NCBI RefSeq assembly: GCF_963973895.1
Contig: NZ_CAXBBF010000004.1
Origin: Porticoccus sp950063125
GTDB taxonomy: Bacteria; Pseudomonadota; Gammaproteobacteria; Pseudomonadales; Porticoccaceae
Reading direction: 5' to 3' (one strand)
DNA: 64,000 nt
Made by a program: the position numbers and the translations under genes. Below the pieces are notes generated by a model. It had not been told where the DNA came from. It did not search any database and saw only the letters and a list, made by a program, of their open reading frames with translations. This document shows, one piece after another, positions 26,486 to 35,760 of the stretch; the first letter of the stretch is position 1; every line of letters starts with the position of its first letter.

Positions 26486-27666
26486 AAACCACTCCTCTTG
26501 TGGCGCATATCATTTATGCCCTGGGCACCGGCGGCCTGGAAAATGGCCTGATCAACATCATTAACCGGACACCGCCAGACCGTTATCGGCATGTGATTAT
26601 TTGTCTGACAAATGCAGATGATTTTGCCAACCGGATTACCTTGCCGGGTGTACAGGTTATCCAGCTGCATAAACCCGCTGGTCAGAATTTTCGTGTTTTT
26701 TGGGATTTATGGAAAACCCTGCGGACTCTGCGGCCCGACGTTGTTCATACCCGCAATCTGGCCAGTCTGGAGATGCAGTTAGTCACGCTGTTGATGCCCG
26801 GTATCAAACGTGTACACGGTGAGCACGGGCGGGATATTCACGACCTCGATGGCACCAATAAAAAATATAATCTGTTGCGCAAAGCAATGCAGCCTTTTGT
26901 GCACCGCTATATCGCGGTTAGCCGGGACCTGCTGCAGTGGTTGAAGCATACGGTAGCTATTCCCGAGAAAAAGTTGCGGCAGATCTACAATGGTGTCGAT
27001 GCAGGAAAATTCTCACCCCGTCAGGACGATACGCAGTTGGGTGATCTGGCCCCTCCGGGATTGTTGCCAGAGAATGCCGTTGTGGTCGGAACTGTCGGGC
27101 GGCTCGCCGAGGTAAAAAACCAGCAGCTGCTTATTGAGGCGGTTGGCTATCTGTTCACAAAGAGGCCGATATTGCGGGGAACACTGCGGCTGGTACTGGT
27201 GGGTGATGGCCCGCTCAAACTGCAACTGGTTGACCGGGTAAAACAGCTTGGTCTTTCCGATGTGGTGTGGTTTTCCGGTGACAGAAATGATGTCCCGGTA
27301 TTGATGCAGCTGATGGATATCTTCATCCTGCCATCCCTCGCAGAGGGTATTTCCAACACTCTGCTGGAGGCGATGGCTTCCGGCTTGCCGGTCATTGCCA
27401 CCAGTGTGGGTGGCAATGTAGAGCTGATAGAAGAGGGCGTTAACGGCAGGTTGGTGCCGGTAAATAATGTAGTGGCAATGGCCGACGCTTTGGCTGAACT
27501 GGTAGATGATCCCACCCTCCGGCAGTCCATGGGTGAAAAGGGGCTGGCTCTGGTGAGGACAACGTTCAATTGGGAAAAGACAGTGGCGGATTACCTGGCT
27601 GTTTACGACACCCTGCTGGGTGTGGATAGTGCGCCATTGAATAGCAACAGAACTCAGGGCAATTAA
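26482..27666 (+). CDS. XrtA system glycosyltransferase (TIGR03088 type)
   Basis: A 394-residue GT4 glycosyltransferase. The N-terminus VAHIIYALGTGGLENGLINI is the family signature (20 residues). The C-terminal donor-binding half has GTVGRLAEVKNQ, VLVGDGPL and ILPSLAEGISNTLLEAMASG, with the Glu-x7-Glu motif. The GTG start at 26482 overlaps the exosortase stop (GTGA). The linkage formed is unknown. Confidence 0.9.
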   Translation: MKTTPLVAHIIYALGTGGLENGLINIINRTPPDRYRHVIICLTNADDFANRITLPGVQVIQLHKPAGQNFRVFWDLWKTLRTLRPDVVHTRNLASLEMQLVTLLMPGIKRVHGEHGRDIHDLDGTNKKYNLLRKAMQPFVHRYIAVSRDLLQWLKHTVAIPEKKLRQIYNGVDAGKFSPRQDDTQLGDLAPPGLLPENAVVVGTVGRLAEVKNQQLLIEAVGYLFTKRPILRGTLRLVLVGDGPLKLQLVDRVKQLGLSDVVWFSGDRNDVPVLMQLMDIFILPSLAEGISNTLLEAMASGLPVIATSVGGNVELIEEGVNGRLVPVNNVVAMADALAELVDDPTLRQSMGEKGLALVRTTFNWEKTVADYLAVYDTLLGVDSAPLNSNRTQGN

Positions 27667-27669
27667 TGC

Positions 27670-29568
27670 ATGTGTGGTATTGCGGGAATTTTTGATTTAA
27701 CGGGCCATCGGGATTTTGATGGTGACCTGATCGGCGCGATGAACCAGACTCAGTTTCATCGCGGCCCCGATGAGGGCGGCCAGCATCTTGAGCCGGGTGT
27801 TGCTCTGGCCCATCGCCGCCTGTCGATTATCGATCTGTCCTCCGGGCAACAGCCCATGTTCAGTGAAGATGGCAATCTCTGCGTCGTCTTTAACGGCGAA
27901 ATTTACAATTTTCATACATTGTCCGAGCAGCTCAGGGAAAAGGGCTACCACTTTCGTACCCGCTGTGACACGGAGGTTATCCTCTATGCCTGGCAGGAAT
28001 GGGGAGAGCGTTGTGTAGATCACTTTCGCGGCATGTTCGCCTTTGCTGTCTATGACCGCCGGGCAGAATCGGTGTTTCTCGCCCGGGATCGGTTTGGCAT
28101 CAAGCCGCTGTTCTATTCCATCCTGCCCGACGGGCAACTGGTGTTTGGTTCAGAACTGAAGGTGCTCAAAGCCCACCCCGGCTTACCCCGTTCGCTGAAT
28201 GTGCAGGCGGTAGAAGACTACTTTGCCTTTGGCTACATCCCCGAGCCAAAAACCATTTATCGCGATGTCTTCAAGCTTCCACCCGGGCATACCCTGCTGC
28301 TGCGCCGGGGTGAACCGGTGCCGGAGGCTTACGAATATTGGGATATCCCCTTTACCCCGGTGCAGGCAGGCTCGGAATCTGAGGTGCAGGAAGAGCTGCT
28401 GGTGCGGATGCGGGAAGCGGTGGAGGTGCGCATGGAAGCCGAGGTGCCACTGGGCGCGTTTCTGTCGGGTGGTGTGGATTCCAGTGCCGTGGTGGCAATG
28501 ATGGCCGGGTTGCAGGATAAACCGGTCAACACCTGTGCCATCGGTTTTGATGTCAAGCAATTCAATGAGACAGAGTTTGCCCAGCAAGTAGCCACCCGCT
28601 ATCAGACCAATCACTTCGAGCGCACCGTCAGTAGTGACGATTTCGACCTGCTGGATATTCTCGCCGACCTCTACGATGAACCCTACGCCGACAGTTCGGC
28701 GATCCCCACCTACCGGGTTTGCCAACTGGCCAAGCAGCAGGTAACCGTGGCCCTGTCCGGTGATGGCGGTGACGAGGGCTTTGCCGGGTATCGCCGCTAT
28801 CGTTGGCACATGAACGAGGAAAAGCTGCGATCGCGGCTGCCACTTGGGCTGCGCAAACCGCTGTTTGGCACATTGGGCCGCCTTTATCCAAAAGCGGACT
28901 GGGCGCCCAAGGTATTTCGTGCGAAGAGCACTTTTCAGTCTTTGGCGCGCAATTCCGTCGAAGCGTATTTTCACTCGGTTTCACTGGCCAAGGATGATCA
29001 ACGTGAAAAACTGTTCAGCGAGAAAATGAAAAGCCAGCTGGCGGGCTATCGTGCGGTGGATACCTTTCATCACCATGCCGCACGCGCTCCCACCGATGAC
29101 CCCCTGTCGCTGATTCAGTACCTCGACATGAAAACCTATCTGGTGGGGGATATTCTTACCAAAGTGGATCGTGCCAGTATGGCCCATGCGCTGGAAGTCA
29201 GGGTTCCACTGCTGGACCACAAGCTTATGGAGTGGGTTTCCGGTCTGCCCTCCAACATCAAACTGAAAGGACAGGAAGGCAAATACATTCTCAAAAAATC
29301 CCTTGAGCCGCACTTGCCCGATGATGTGCTTTACCGTGACAAAATGGGTTTTGGCGTACCGCTGTCAAAATGGTTTCGCGGGCCGCTCCGGGACAGGTTG
29401 CGGCGTACAATTACCGGCGGAAACCTGGCTAAAACCGGACTGTTTAACCAGCCCTATCTGGAAGAGCTGGTCGACCAGCACCTCTCCGGTCGCCGTGACC
29501 ACAGTGCTGTTTTATGGTCGTTGCTGATGTTTGAAGCCACCACCAAAAACGATCAATTCGAGCTATAG
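27670..29568 (+). CDS. XrtA system amidotransferase (asparagine-synthase family)
   Basis: A 632-residue two-domain enzyme (TIGR03108 type). The N-terminal class II glutaminase has the nucleophile Cys2 at MCGIAGIFDL, with RGPDEGG and the LAHRRLSIIDLSSGQQP region. The C-terminal synthase domain has the PP-loop FLSGGVDSSAV and the ALSGDGGDEGFAGY motif. It would use glutamine and ATP to amidate a carboxylate, plausibly the uronic acid sugars made by the 7.8-10.2 kb pair. The ATG lies three bases after the preceding stop. Contrast with the homologue at 57.8-59.6 kb, which lacks the nucleophile. Confidence 0.92.
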   Translation: MCGIAGIFDLTGHRDFDGDLIGAMNQTQFHRGPDEGGQHLEPGVALAHRRLSIIDLSSGQQPMFSEDGNLCVVFNGEIYNFHTLSEQLREKGYHFRTRCDTEVILYAWQEWGERCVDHFRGMFAFAVYDRRAESVFLARDRFGIKPLFYSILPDGQLVFGSELKVLKAHPGLPRSLNVQAVEDYFAFGYIPEPKTIYRDVFKLPPGHTLLLRRGEPVPEAYEYWDIPFTPVQAGSESEVQEELLVRMREAVEVRMEAEVPLGAFLSGGVDSSAVVAMMAGLQDKPVNTCAIGFDVKQFNETEFAQQVATRYQTNHFERTVSSDDFDLLDILADLYDEPYADSSAIPTYRVCQLAKQQVTVALSGDGGDEGFAGYRRYRWHMNEEKLRSRLPLGLRKPLFGTLGRLYPKADWAPKVFRAKSTFQSLARNSVEAYFHSVSLAKDDQREKLFSEKMKSQLAGYRAVDTFHHHAARAPTDDPLSLIQYLDMKTYLVGDILTKVDRASMAHALEVRVPLLDHKLMEWVSGLPSNIKLKGQEGKYILKKSLEPHLPDDVLYRDKMGFGVPLSKWFRGPLRDRLRRTITGGNLAKTGLFNQPYLEELVDQHLSGRRDHSAVLWSLLMFEATTKNDQFEL

Positions 29569-29574
29569 ATTGCC

Positions 29575-30777
29575 ATGCGTATCCTCCATATTCTCGACCA
29601 CTCGATTCCCCTGCAAAGTGGTTATACCTTCCGCACCCGCAATATTCTCAGGCAACAGCGCGCGCTCGGCTGGGACACGATTCATGTTACCGGCTTAAAG
29701 CATCCCGGTTCTTCGGTGCCGTATGAGGAGGTCGACGGACTTCGTTTTTACCGGACCCCGGCCGAGAGTGGTTTGCTGTCACGGCTGCCGATACTCAACC
29801 AGTGGCAGGTGATACAGACGCTGGCAAAGCGTATTGCCGAGGTCATCGAAACGGAGAAGCCGGATATCCTCCATGCCCACTCCCCGGCGTTAAATGGTCT
29901 GGCAGCATTGCAGGCGAATAAAAAGTTTGGCCTGCCACTGGTTTATGAATGCCGCGCTTTCTGGGAGGACGCCGCCGTTGATCACGGTACCAGCAGGGAG
30001 TTGGGTGTTCGCTACCGGTTGACCCATGGAATGGAAAGCCATGTTTTTCGTCGCGCCGATGCCGTCACCACGATCTGTCAGGGGCTGCGAGACGATATTG
30101 TCCGTCGCGGTATTGAGCCATCGAAGATTACCGTAATCCCCAATGCGGTGGACATTGAGCACTTCAGTGTGGAGGCCGGGGCGGACCCGGAACTGCAGCA
30201 GACCCTTGGCTTGCAAGATAAAACGGTGCTGGGTTTCATCGGTTCATTTTATGCCTATGAAGGTATTGCGTTGTTGCTTGAGGCCATGCCGGAAATGATT
30301 GCCAGCTGCCCCAATTTGCGTCTGTTGCTGGTGGGTGGCGGCCCACAGGAGTCACTGATCAAGACAAAGATTGATGAGATGGGGCTGCAGGGTGTGGTGA
30401 TCATGACGGGCCGGGTTCCCCATACCGATGTGCAGAATTATTACAATCTGGTCGACATCTTCGTCTATCCGCGGCTTAGTATGCGGCTGACAGATCTGGT
30501 AACGCCCTTGAAGCCACTGGAAGCCATGGCTCAGGGTAAGTTAGTGATCGCTTCGGATGTAGGCGGCCACCGGGAGCTTATTCGAGAGGGTGAAAATGGC
30601 TGCCTGTTTACCGCTGGCAGTGCCACATCATTGGCTCGCACCGTTATCGGATTGCTCGATGACCGGCAGCGATGGCCTGCCATACGCAGCAATGGTCGCC
30701 GTTATGTGGAGGAAGAGCGCAACTGGGCCAACAGCGTCAGCCGATATCGGCAGGTTTATGGCGATCTTTTAGGATGA
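29575..30777 (+). CDS. XrtA system glycosyltransferase (TIGR04063 type)
   Basis: A 400-residue GT4 glycosyltransferase of the exosortase-linked TIGR04063 group. The N-terminus reads MRILHILDHSIPLQSGYTFR. The donor domain carries VLGFIGSFYAYEGI, LLLVGGGPQ and VYPRLSMRLTDLVTPLKPLE, and lacks the usual Pro-Ser-x-x-Glu of GT4. It lies seven bases after the amidotransferase and overlaps the next start (ATGA). The sugar is unknown. Confidence 0.9.
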   Translation: MRILHILDHSIPLQSGYTFRTRNILRQQRALGWDTIHVTGLKHPGSSVPYEEVDGLRFYRTPAESGLLSRLPILNQWQVIQTLAKRIAEVIETEKPDILHAHSPALNGLAALQANKKFGLPLVYECRAFWEDAAVDHGTSRELGVRYRLTHGMESHVFRRADAVTTICQGLRDDIVRRGIEPSKITVIPNAVDIEHFSVEAGADPELQQTLGLQDKTVLGFIGSFYAYEGIALLLEAMPEMIASCPNLRLLLVGGGPQESLIKTKIDEMGLQGVVIMTGRVPHTDVQNYYNLVDIFVYPRLSMRLTDLVTPLKPLEAMAQGKLVIASDVGGHRELIREGENGCLFTAGSATSLARTVIGLLDDRQRWPAIRSNGRRYVEEERNWANSVSRYRQVYGDLLG

Positions 30778-31877
30778 TGGCTCAGCCAGGAAAACAATTG
30801 CGTCTGGGGGTGGTTGGCCCTCTGCCCCCTCCGGCAGGTGGCATGGCCACCCAGACCAGCCAGCTGGTCAAGTTGTTCAGAGAAGAAGGCGTAGAGGTTT
30901 GCCTGGTGCAGACCAATCGGCCCTACTGTCCACAGTCAGTGGAAAAACTCAGGGGCGTTCGCGCACTGTTCCGTCTGGTACCCTATTTGGTGGCCGTCTG
31001 GAAAATGGCTGGCAAAGTCGACGTCATCCACCTGATGGCCAATTCCGGTTGGTCATGGCAGTTGTTTTCCACGCCCGTGGTCTGGCTGGCATGGTTGAAA
31101 AATACCCCGGTTATCGTGAATTACCGGGGGGGCGAAGCAGGCAGCTATTTCGAACAGTCTTTTCGGTGGATCAGGCCAACCCTGAATCGAGCTACTAAAA
31201 TTGTCGTGCCCTCCGGTTATCTCCAGGAGGTGTTTGCCAAGTTCGGGGTCGAGACCACGGTGATCCCCAATATCATAAATCTGGAAAGGTTCAGGCCATC
31301 AGCCATGGTTGATGATGCGCCAGCCACAAAGGGGTTTAGGGTGATTATTACCCGCAATCTCGAAGCCATTTATGGCATTGCAACAGCAATCAATGCGTTG
31401 GCTATCGTGCACCGGGAGATCCCGACAATAGAGCTGGCCATTGCCGGCTCCGGACCGCAGCTGGCCGAACTGACGGCCCTGGCCGACCAGCTGGGTCTAC
31501 AGGAGCATGTTCAGTTTGTCGGTCGGCTGGATGCTCAGCAAATCGTGGATTTTTACCAGTCCGCCGACCTGGTTCTGAACCCGACCACCGTAGACAATAT
31601 GCCGAACTCCGTTCTGGAAGCACTTGCCTGTGGTGTGCCAGTGGTGACGACGGATGTGGGCGGTATTCCCTATATCGTGTCGCAGGAAAAAACCGCCCTG
31701 ATGGTGCCTGCAGGAGACGCAGCAGCCATGGCGGCGCAGATAATCCGCCTATATAGGGAAGAGGAGACGCGGCAAAGGTTGATTGACAATGGACTGGACG
31801 CGGTCAGGCTCTACGCATGGCCAGTGGTAAAAGAACAGTGGCTGACACTCTATCGATCACTGAGGTCAGGGTTATGA
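30774..31877 (+). CDS. Glycosyltransferase family 4 protein
   Basis: A 367-residue GT4 enzyme. It begins near MMAQPGKQLRLGVVGPLPPP with the Gly-rich acceptor loop PPAGGMATQTSQL. The donor domain has NLEAIYGIATAI, LAIAGSGPQ and NPTTVDNMPNSVLEALACGV with the conserved acidic motif. The overlapping ATGs at 30774 and 30777 make either start possible; the first overlaps the previous stop as ATGA. It is more distant from the named exosortase groups. Its substrate is unknown. Confidence 0.85.
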   Translation: MMAQPGKQLRLGVVGPLPPPAGGMATQTSQLVKLFREEGVEVCLVQTNRPYCPQSVEKLRGVRALFRLVPYLVAVWKMAGKVDVIHLMANSGWSWQLFSTPVVWLAWLKNTPVIVNYRGGEAGSYFEQSFRWIRPTLNRATKIVVPSGYLQEVFAKFGVETTVIPNIINLERFRPSAMVDDAPATKGFRVIITRNLEAIYGIATAINALAIVHREIPTIELAIAGSGPQLAELTALADQLGLQEHVQFVGRLDAQQIVDFYQSADLVLNPTTVDNMPNSVLEALACGVPVVTTDVGGIPYIVSQEKTALMVPAGDAAAMAAQIIRLYREEETRQRLIDNGLDAVRLYAWPVVKEQWLTLYRSLRSGL

Positions 31878-31887
31878 GGTCAGAGCA

Positions 31888-33234
31888 ATGAGTTGGTATA
31901 CGCAACTGGTCTCGGGCGTTTTGTTTCCGCTGCACGAGCGGCTGAAACATCACAACACGGTGCGTGTTCGTCGCGATATGGAGCGAACCCAGTGGCTGAC
32001 GGCGGCGGAACTGGAGCAGCTGCAGTTGCAGCGGCTGCGGGAATTTCTCGTTGATATTGGCCGACATGTGCCCTATTACCGGCAACTGTTTGCTGCGCTG
32101 GACATCAAGCCGGATCAAATAACGTCACTCAGTGGGTTGCAGCAGCTGCCGCTCATGGGAAAACCGGAAATCCGCGCCAACAGTGAGAGCATGAAGGCTG
32201 AAAGTGCGGTGGGATTGTCACGCTTCAATACCGGTGGTTCCAGTGGTGAACCGCTTATATTTTTCATTGGCAGTGAGCGTGTTAGCCATGATGTGGCTGC
32301 CAAATGGCGGGCTACCCGCTGGTGGAATGTGGATATTGGGGACCCGGAGATTGTGGTCTGGGGATCGCCAATAGAGCTGGGTACCCAGGATCGCGTGCGG
32401 CAGTTACGCGATACGTTGTTCAGGACCCGCCTGTTGCCGGCCTTCGAAATGTCAAAAACCAAACTGGATGATTTTGTGGCTACTATCCGCAAGGTCAAAC
32501 CAGCAATGCTGTTCGGTTACCCCTCGGCACTGGCGCATATTGCCGGCCATGCTGAAGACAGCGGTATCGATCTTTCGGGACTCGGTATCCGGGTGGCCTT
32601 TGTCACCTCTGAGCGGCTCTACGATCACCAGCGGGAGAGAATAGAACGGGTGTTTGGTTGTCCCGTCGCCAACGGCTATGGTGGCCGGGATGCCGGATTT
32701 ATTGCCCACCAGTGTCCGGCGGGCAAGATGCACATCACGGCCGAGGATATTATTGTCGAAATCGTGGATGGTGATGGCCGGGTACTGCCGCCGGGTGAGT
32801 CCGGAGAAATTGTCGTGACCCACATGGCCACTCGCGACTTTCCCTTTGTTCGCTATCGTACCGGTGACATTGGTGTGCTCAGCGACTCACCCTGTGCTTG
32901 TGGACGGGGGCTGCCGGTGATGCAGGAAGTTCAGGGGCGTTCGACAGATTTCCTGATGGCTCAGGACGGAACCCTGCTGCACGGCCTCGCCCTGATTTAT
33001 ATTCTGCGCGACCTGCCCGGTATCGCTTCGTTCAAAATCACACAGGAGTCACTCGACCTGACACGGGTGGAGATTGTCCGCGGCGATGATTATGTCATCG
33101 CCAATGAGCAGGCAATCAGTGACGTATTTAAAAAAAGGCTGGGGCAGGCGGTCACGGTTGAATTTGAATACTGTGACGAGATCAAACCGGAAAAATCAGG
33201 CAAATTCCGTTATGTGGTCAGCAAAGTCACCTGA
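31888..33234 (+). CDS. CapK/PaaK-like adenylate-forming ligase
   Basis: A 448-residue protein of the phenylacetate-CoA ligase/CapK group, adenylating enzymes often found in capsule and exopolysaccharide clusters. The phosphate-binding loop is FNTGGSSGEPL near residue 112. Later adenylation motifs are NGYGGRDAGFIAHQC and VRYRTGDIG. A cysteine pair in SPCACGRGLP may bind metal. The C-terminus ends in the small cap domain. Its acyl substrate is unknown; a role in acylating the polysaccharide or a carrier is inference. It starts 10 bases after the glycosyltransferase. Confidence 0.85.
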   Translation: MSWYTQLVSGVLFPLHERLKHHNTVRVRRDMERTQWLTAAELEQLQLQRLREFLVDIGRHVPYYRQLFAALDIKPDQITSLSGLQQLPLMGKPEIRANSESMKAESAVGLSRFNTGGSSGEPLIFFIGSERVSHDVAAKWRATRWWNVDIGDPEIVVWGSPIELGTQDRVRQLRDTLFRTRLLPAFEMSKTKLDDFVATIRKVKPAMLFGYPSALAHIAGHAEDSGIDLSGLGIRVAFVTSERLYDHQRERIERVFGCPVANGYGGRDAGFIAHQCPAGKMHITAEDIIVEIVDGDGRVLPPGESGEIVVTHMATRDFPFVRYRTGDIGVLSDSPCACGRGLPVMQEVQGRSTDFLMAQDGTLLHGLALIYILRDLPGIASFKITQESLDLTRVEIVRGDDYVIANEQAISDVFKKRLGQAVTVEFEYCDEIKPEKSGKFRYVVSKVT

Positions 33235-33297
33235 TCAGCCCACAGTCAATTGACGGATAGGTTGATGCCTGTCCGGGGGAGCTAACACGCAACCGTT

Positions 33298-34620
33298 ATG
33301 AGAGATATCCTGGTTACCCTGATGGTGTTTGGCAGCCTGCCATTCATTTTGCGCCACGCCTACATTGGTATTCTGGTCTGGTGCTGGCTCAGTTACATGA
33401 ACCCACACCGGCTGGCCTGGGGTTTTGCCTACAACATGCCGTTTGCCATGATCGTGGCGCTGACCCTATTTGTTTCCGTTCTGTTCAGCACAGAACGGCA
33501 GCGTCTGCCAATCAATGCCACCGTCGTGATATGGCTGATGTTTATCGTCTGGATGGCGATCGCGACCTTTAATGCGGTCTACCCCGACCAGGCGATGGAA
33601 GCCTACATCAATATATTGAAAATTCAGGTGATGACGTTTTTGACCCTGATCCTGATCATTGATGAGAAAAAGCTCAACCTGCTTATCTGGGTGATCGTCC
33701 TCTCCGTGGGATTCTTCAGTTTCAAGGGCGGCATTTTCACGCTGATGACCGGTGGTGCCTTCCACGTTTTTGGGCCACCGGCCAGTTATATTTCAGAGAA
33801 CAATGCGCTGGCCGTTGCGGTGTTGATGGTCATGCCGTTAATGGTGTATCTCTATCGGATAACGCCCCATAAATGGATTCGCTACGGGATGGGCTGCGCC
33901 CTGTTTTTCAGTCTGATTTCAGTGTTTGGCTCCCAGTCGCGTGGTGCCTTGCTGGCGATGGCAGCGGTGGGTTTCTTCTTCTGGCTGAAGAGCAAAACCA
34001 AAATACTCAGTGGTTTCCTGATAGTGATTGCCGCCTCGCTGATTTTTGCCTTTATGCCGCAAAGCTGGCACGAGCGTATGGAGAGCATACAGACCTATGA
34101 GGAAGATGAGTCGGCCATGTCCCGAATCAACTCCTGGCAGTACAGCATCAATGTGGCCAATGACAGGATTACCGGGGCCGGTCTGTCGGCCTGGTCAAAG
34201 CAGATGTTCGCCATTTATGCACCGAATCCCAATCAGGTGTTTGTGGCCCACAGCATTTATTTTTCAGTCCTGGCAGATCATGGTTGGCTGGGGTTGATCC
34301 TCTTTTTATCGGTACTTGGCTTGACCTGGCGAAATCTCACCCAGGTGATCAAGCGCACCAAAAATGATCCGGACTCGCCGCATTCAAATTTGCTGGCCCG
34401 CATGCTGCAGGTCAGTCTGATTGCCTATATGTCAGGTGGTGCTTTTCTGAGTCTGTCGTATTTTGATTTGCCCTGGCACATCATCGCCATATCGGTACTA
34501 TTGAATTACCAGTTTGCCAGCCGGGAAGTGGTGGGCGTGGACCAGTCGAGCGATATTATCCAGCGACCCAAAGCCCCTGCCAATAGAATGCGTAGCCAGC
34601 AACGGATGCCACCAAATTAA
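33298..34620 (+). CDS. XrtA-associated O-antigen-ligase-like membrane protein
   Basis: A 440-residue polytopic membrane protein (about 10-11 helices) of the 'putative O-glycosylation ligase, exosortase A-associated' group (TIGR03097). It starts MRDILVTLMVFGSLPFILRH. The Wzy_C-like core is GSQSRGALLAMAAVGFFFW near residue 205. A long periplasmic loop contains MSRINSW and AHSIYFSVLADHGWLG. It may polymerise the repeat unit or transfer glycans to protein. The C-terminal tail is basic. A 63-base gap separates it from the CapK-like gene. Confidence 0.88.
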   Translation: MRDILVTLMVFGSLPFILRHAYIGILVWCWLSYMNPHRLAWGFAYNMPFAMIVALTLFVSVLFSTERQRLPINATVVIWLMFIVWMAIATFNAVYPDQAMEAYINILKIQVMTFLTLILIIDEKKLNLLIWVIVLSVGFFSFKGGIFTLMTGGAFHVFGPPASYISENNALAVAVLMVMPLMVYLYRITPHKWIRYGMGCALFFSLISVFGSQSRGALLAMAAVGFFFWLKSKTKILSGFLIVIAASLIFAFMPQSWHERMESIQTYEEDESAMSRINSWQYSINVANDRITGAGLSAWSKQMFAIYAPNPNQVFVAHSIYFSVLADHGWLGLILFLSVLGLTWRNLTQVIKRTKNDPDSPHSNLLARMLQVSLIAYMSGGAFLSLSYFDLPWHIIAISVLLNYQFASREVVGVDQSSDIIQRPKAPANRMRSQQRMPPN

Positions 34621-34679
34621 CCCGAGGTATTGCTCGTTCCCGCAGCAATTGACAGATATTCTTGAACCGGATTAAGCCT

Positions 34680-35666
34680 ATGTCAGCAACGCAACCTTTT
34701 ATCAGTGTCATTGTCCCGACGCGCAACAGAGTCGATTGGCTGCGGCGCTGCCTTGACGGTATTGCCGAGCAGGATTTCCCGGACTATGAGGTGGTGATTG
34801 TCGACGATGGCTCAAGTGGCGATGTGCTTGTCGCCTATCAGCAAATGATGGAGGCATTCGGTCCTCGCTATCGTCTGTTGAAGGCCAATACCGAAGGAGG
34901 ACGACGTCTCGGACCATCGGTGGTGAGAAACATCGGGATCGATGCCGCAAAGGGAACCTATATCGCCTTTTGTGATGACGACGACTACTGGTGTCAGTCA
35001 GACCTGCTTTCTATCGCGGCGGGGGCCCTGAGGGAAACCGATGCCGATCTGCACTTTGCCAACCAGAAAATAATGCGCGGTGACACCGTTTTTGCAAAAA
35101 CCAGCTTCAGGCGTGTCGAAGCCAGTATACGTCAGGATCAGCGATTGGCCGACTGGCCGGTCTATCAGATAACCCGTGAGCAAATGCTCTGTTTCCCCGA
35201 TTATGCGCACCTCAATATCACCATCGCCAGAAAAGCACTGCTGGAAAAAATTGGTGGATTCTGGGAGGAAACCCGCTATGCCGAGGATGTGGATTTATTC
35301 GTGCGTCTCTGTGATGCTGCCGCGGGGCACATTCTGTTTCGTCCCGATGTTTGCTCGGCGCACAATGCGCCGGTAACACATGGACACGAATCTGCATCAA
35401 AAGGTGTAGGCGATCTCAATCGACGTCTGCTGGAAAGCTCGGTTTACTGGCACCTTGTCGCCAGTTGTCATACGCCAGAGGCGGTTCGTTATGCCAAGCT
35501 GTCGTTGTCCTCAAACTCAAAACTGCTATCCAGGGAATTGCAACAAAGGGGTTCCATTCAGGCCGCTGCGGCAGTAGCCAGAATCGCGCTGGCTGCCAGA
35601 CCCAGTTTTAAATGGAGTATTTATTGTGCGTGGCTATCTATCAGGGCACTGTGTAAACCCCACTGA
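34680..35666 (+). CDS. Glycosyltransferase family 2 protein
   Basis: A 328-residue GT-A enzyme. The N-terminus reads SVIVPTRNRVDWLRRCLDGI, and the DXD-type residues lie in YIAFCDDDDYW. A later acidic motif, RYAEDVDLFVRLC, probably supplies the general base. The C-terminal 70 residues are helical. I take the ATG at 34680 over an upstream TTG. It is the last gene of the exopolysaccharide operon before the large diheme-protein gene; the sugar is unknown. Confidence 0.88.
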   Translation: MSATQPFISVIVPTRNRVDWLRRCLDGIAEQDFPDYEVVIVDDGSSGDVLVAYQQMMEAFGPRYRLLKANTEGGRRLGPSVVRNIGIDAAKGTYIAFCDDDDYWCQSDLLSIAAGALRETDADLHFANQKIMRGDTVFAKTSFRRVEASIRQDQRLADWPVYQITREQMLCFPDYAHLNITIARKALLEKIGGFWEETRYAEDVDLFVRLCDAAAGHILFRPDVCSAHNAPVTHGHESASKGVGDLNRRLLESSVYWHLVASCHTPEAVRYAKLSLSSNSKLLSRELQQRGSIQAAAAVARIALAARPSFKWSIYCAWLSIRALCKPH

Positions 35667-35760
35667 TGTCTGCTGTGTAGAGGAACCCGGCAGAGCAATG
35701 TTTTGTCCAAGGCGGGCACGGGCATACTGGGGATGGATGCCAACCGGGTAGACGCATGTT

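Noticed and set aside
28183..28974. Minus-strand open frame opposite the XrtA amidotransferase (263 codons)
   Set aside because: The sense strand carries the PP-loop and glutaminase motifs without interruption; the antisense frame resembles nothing.
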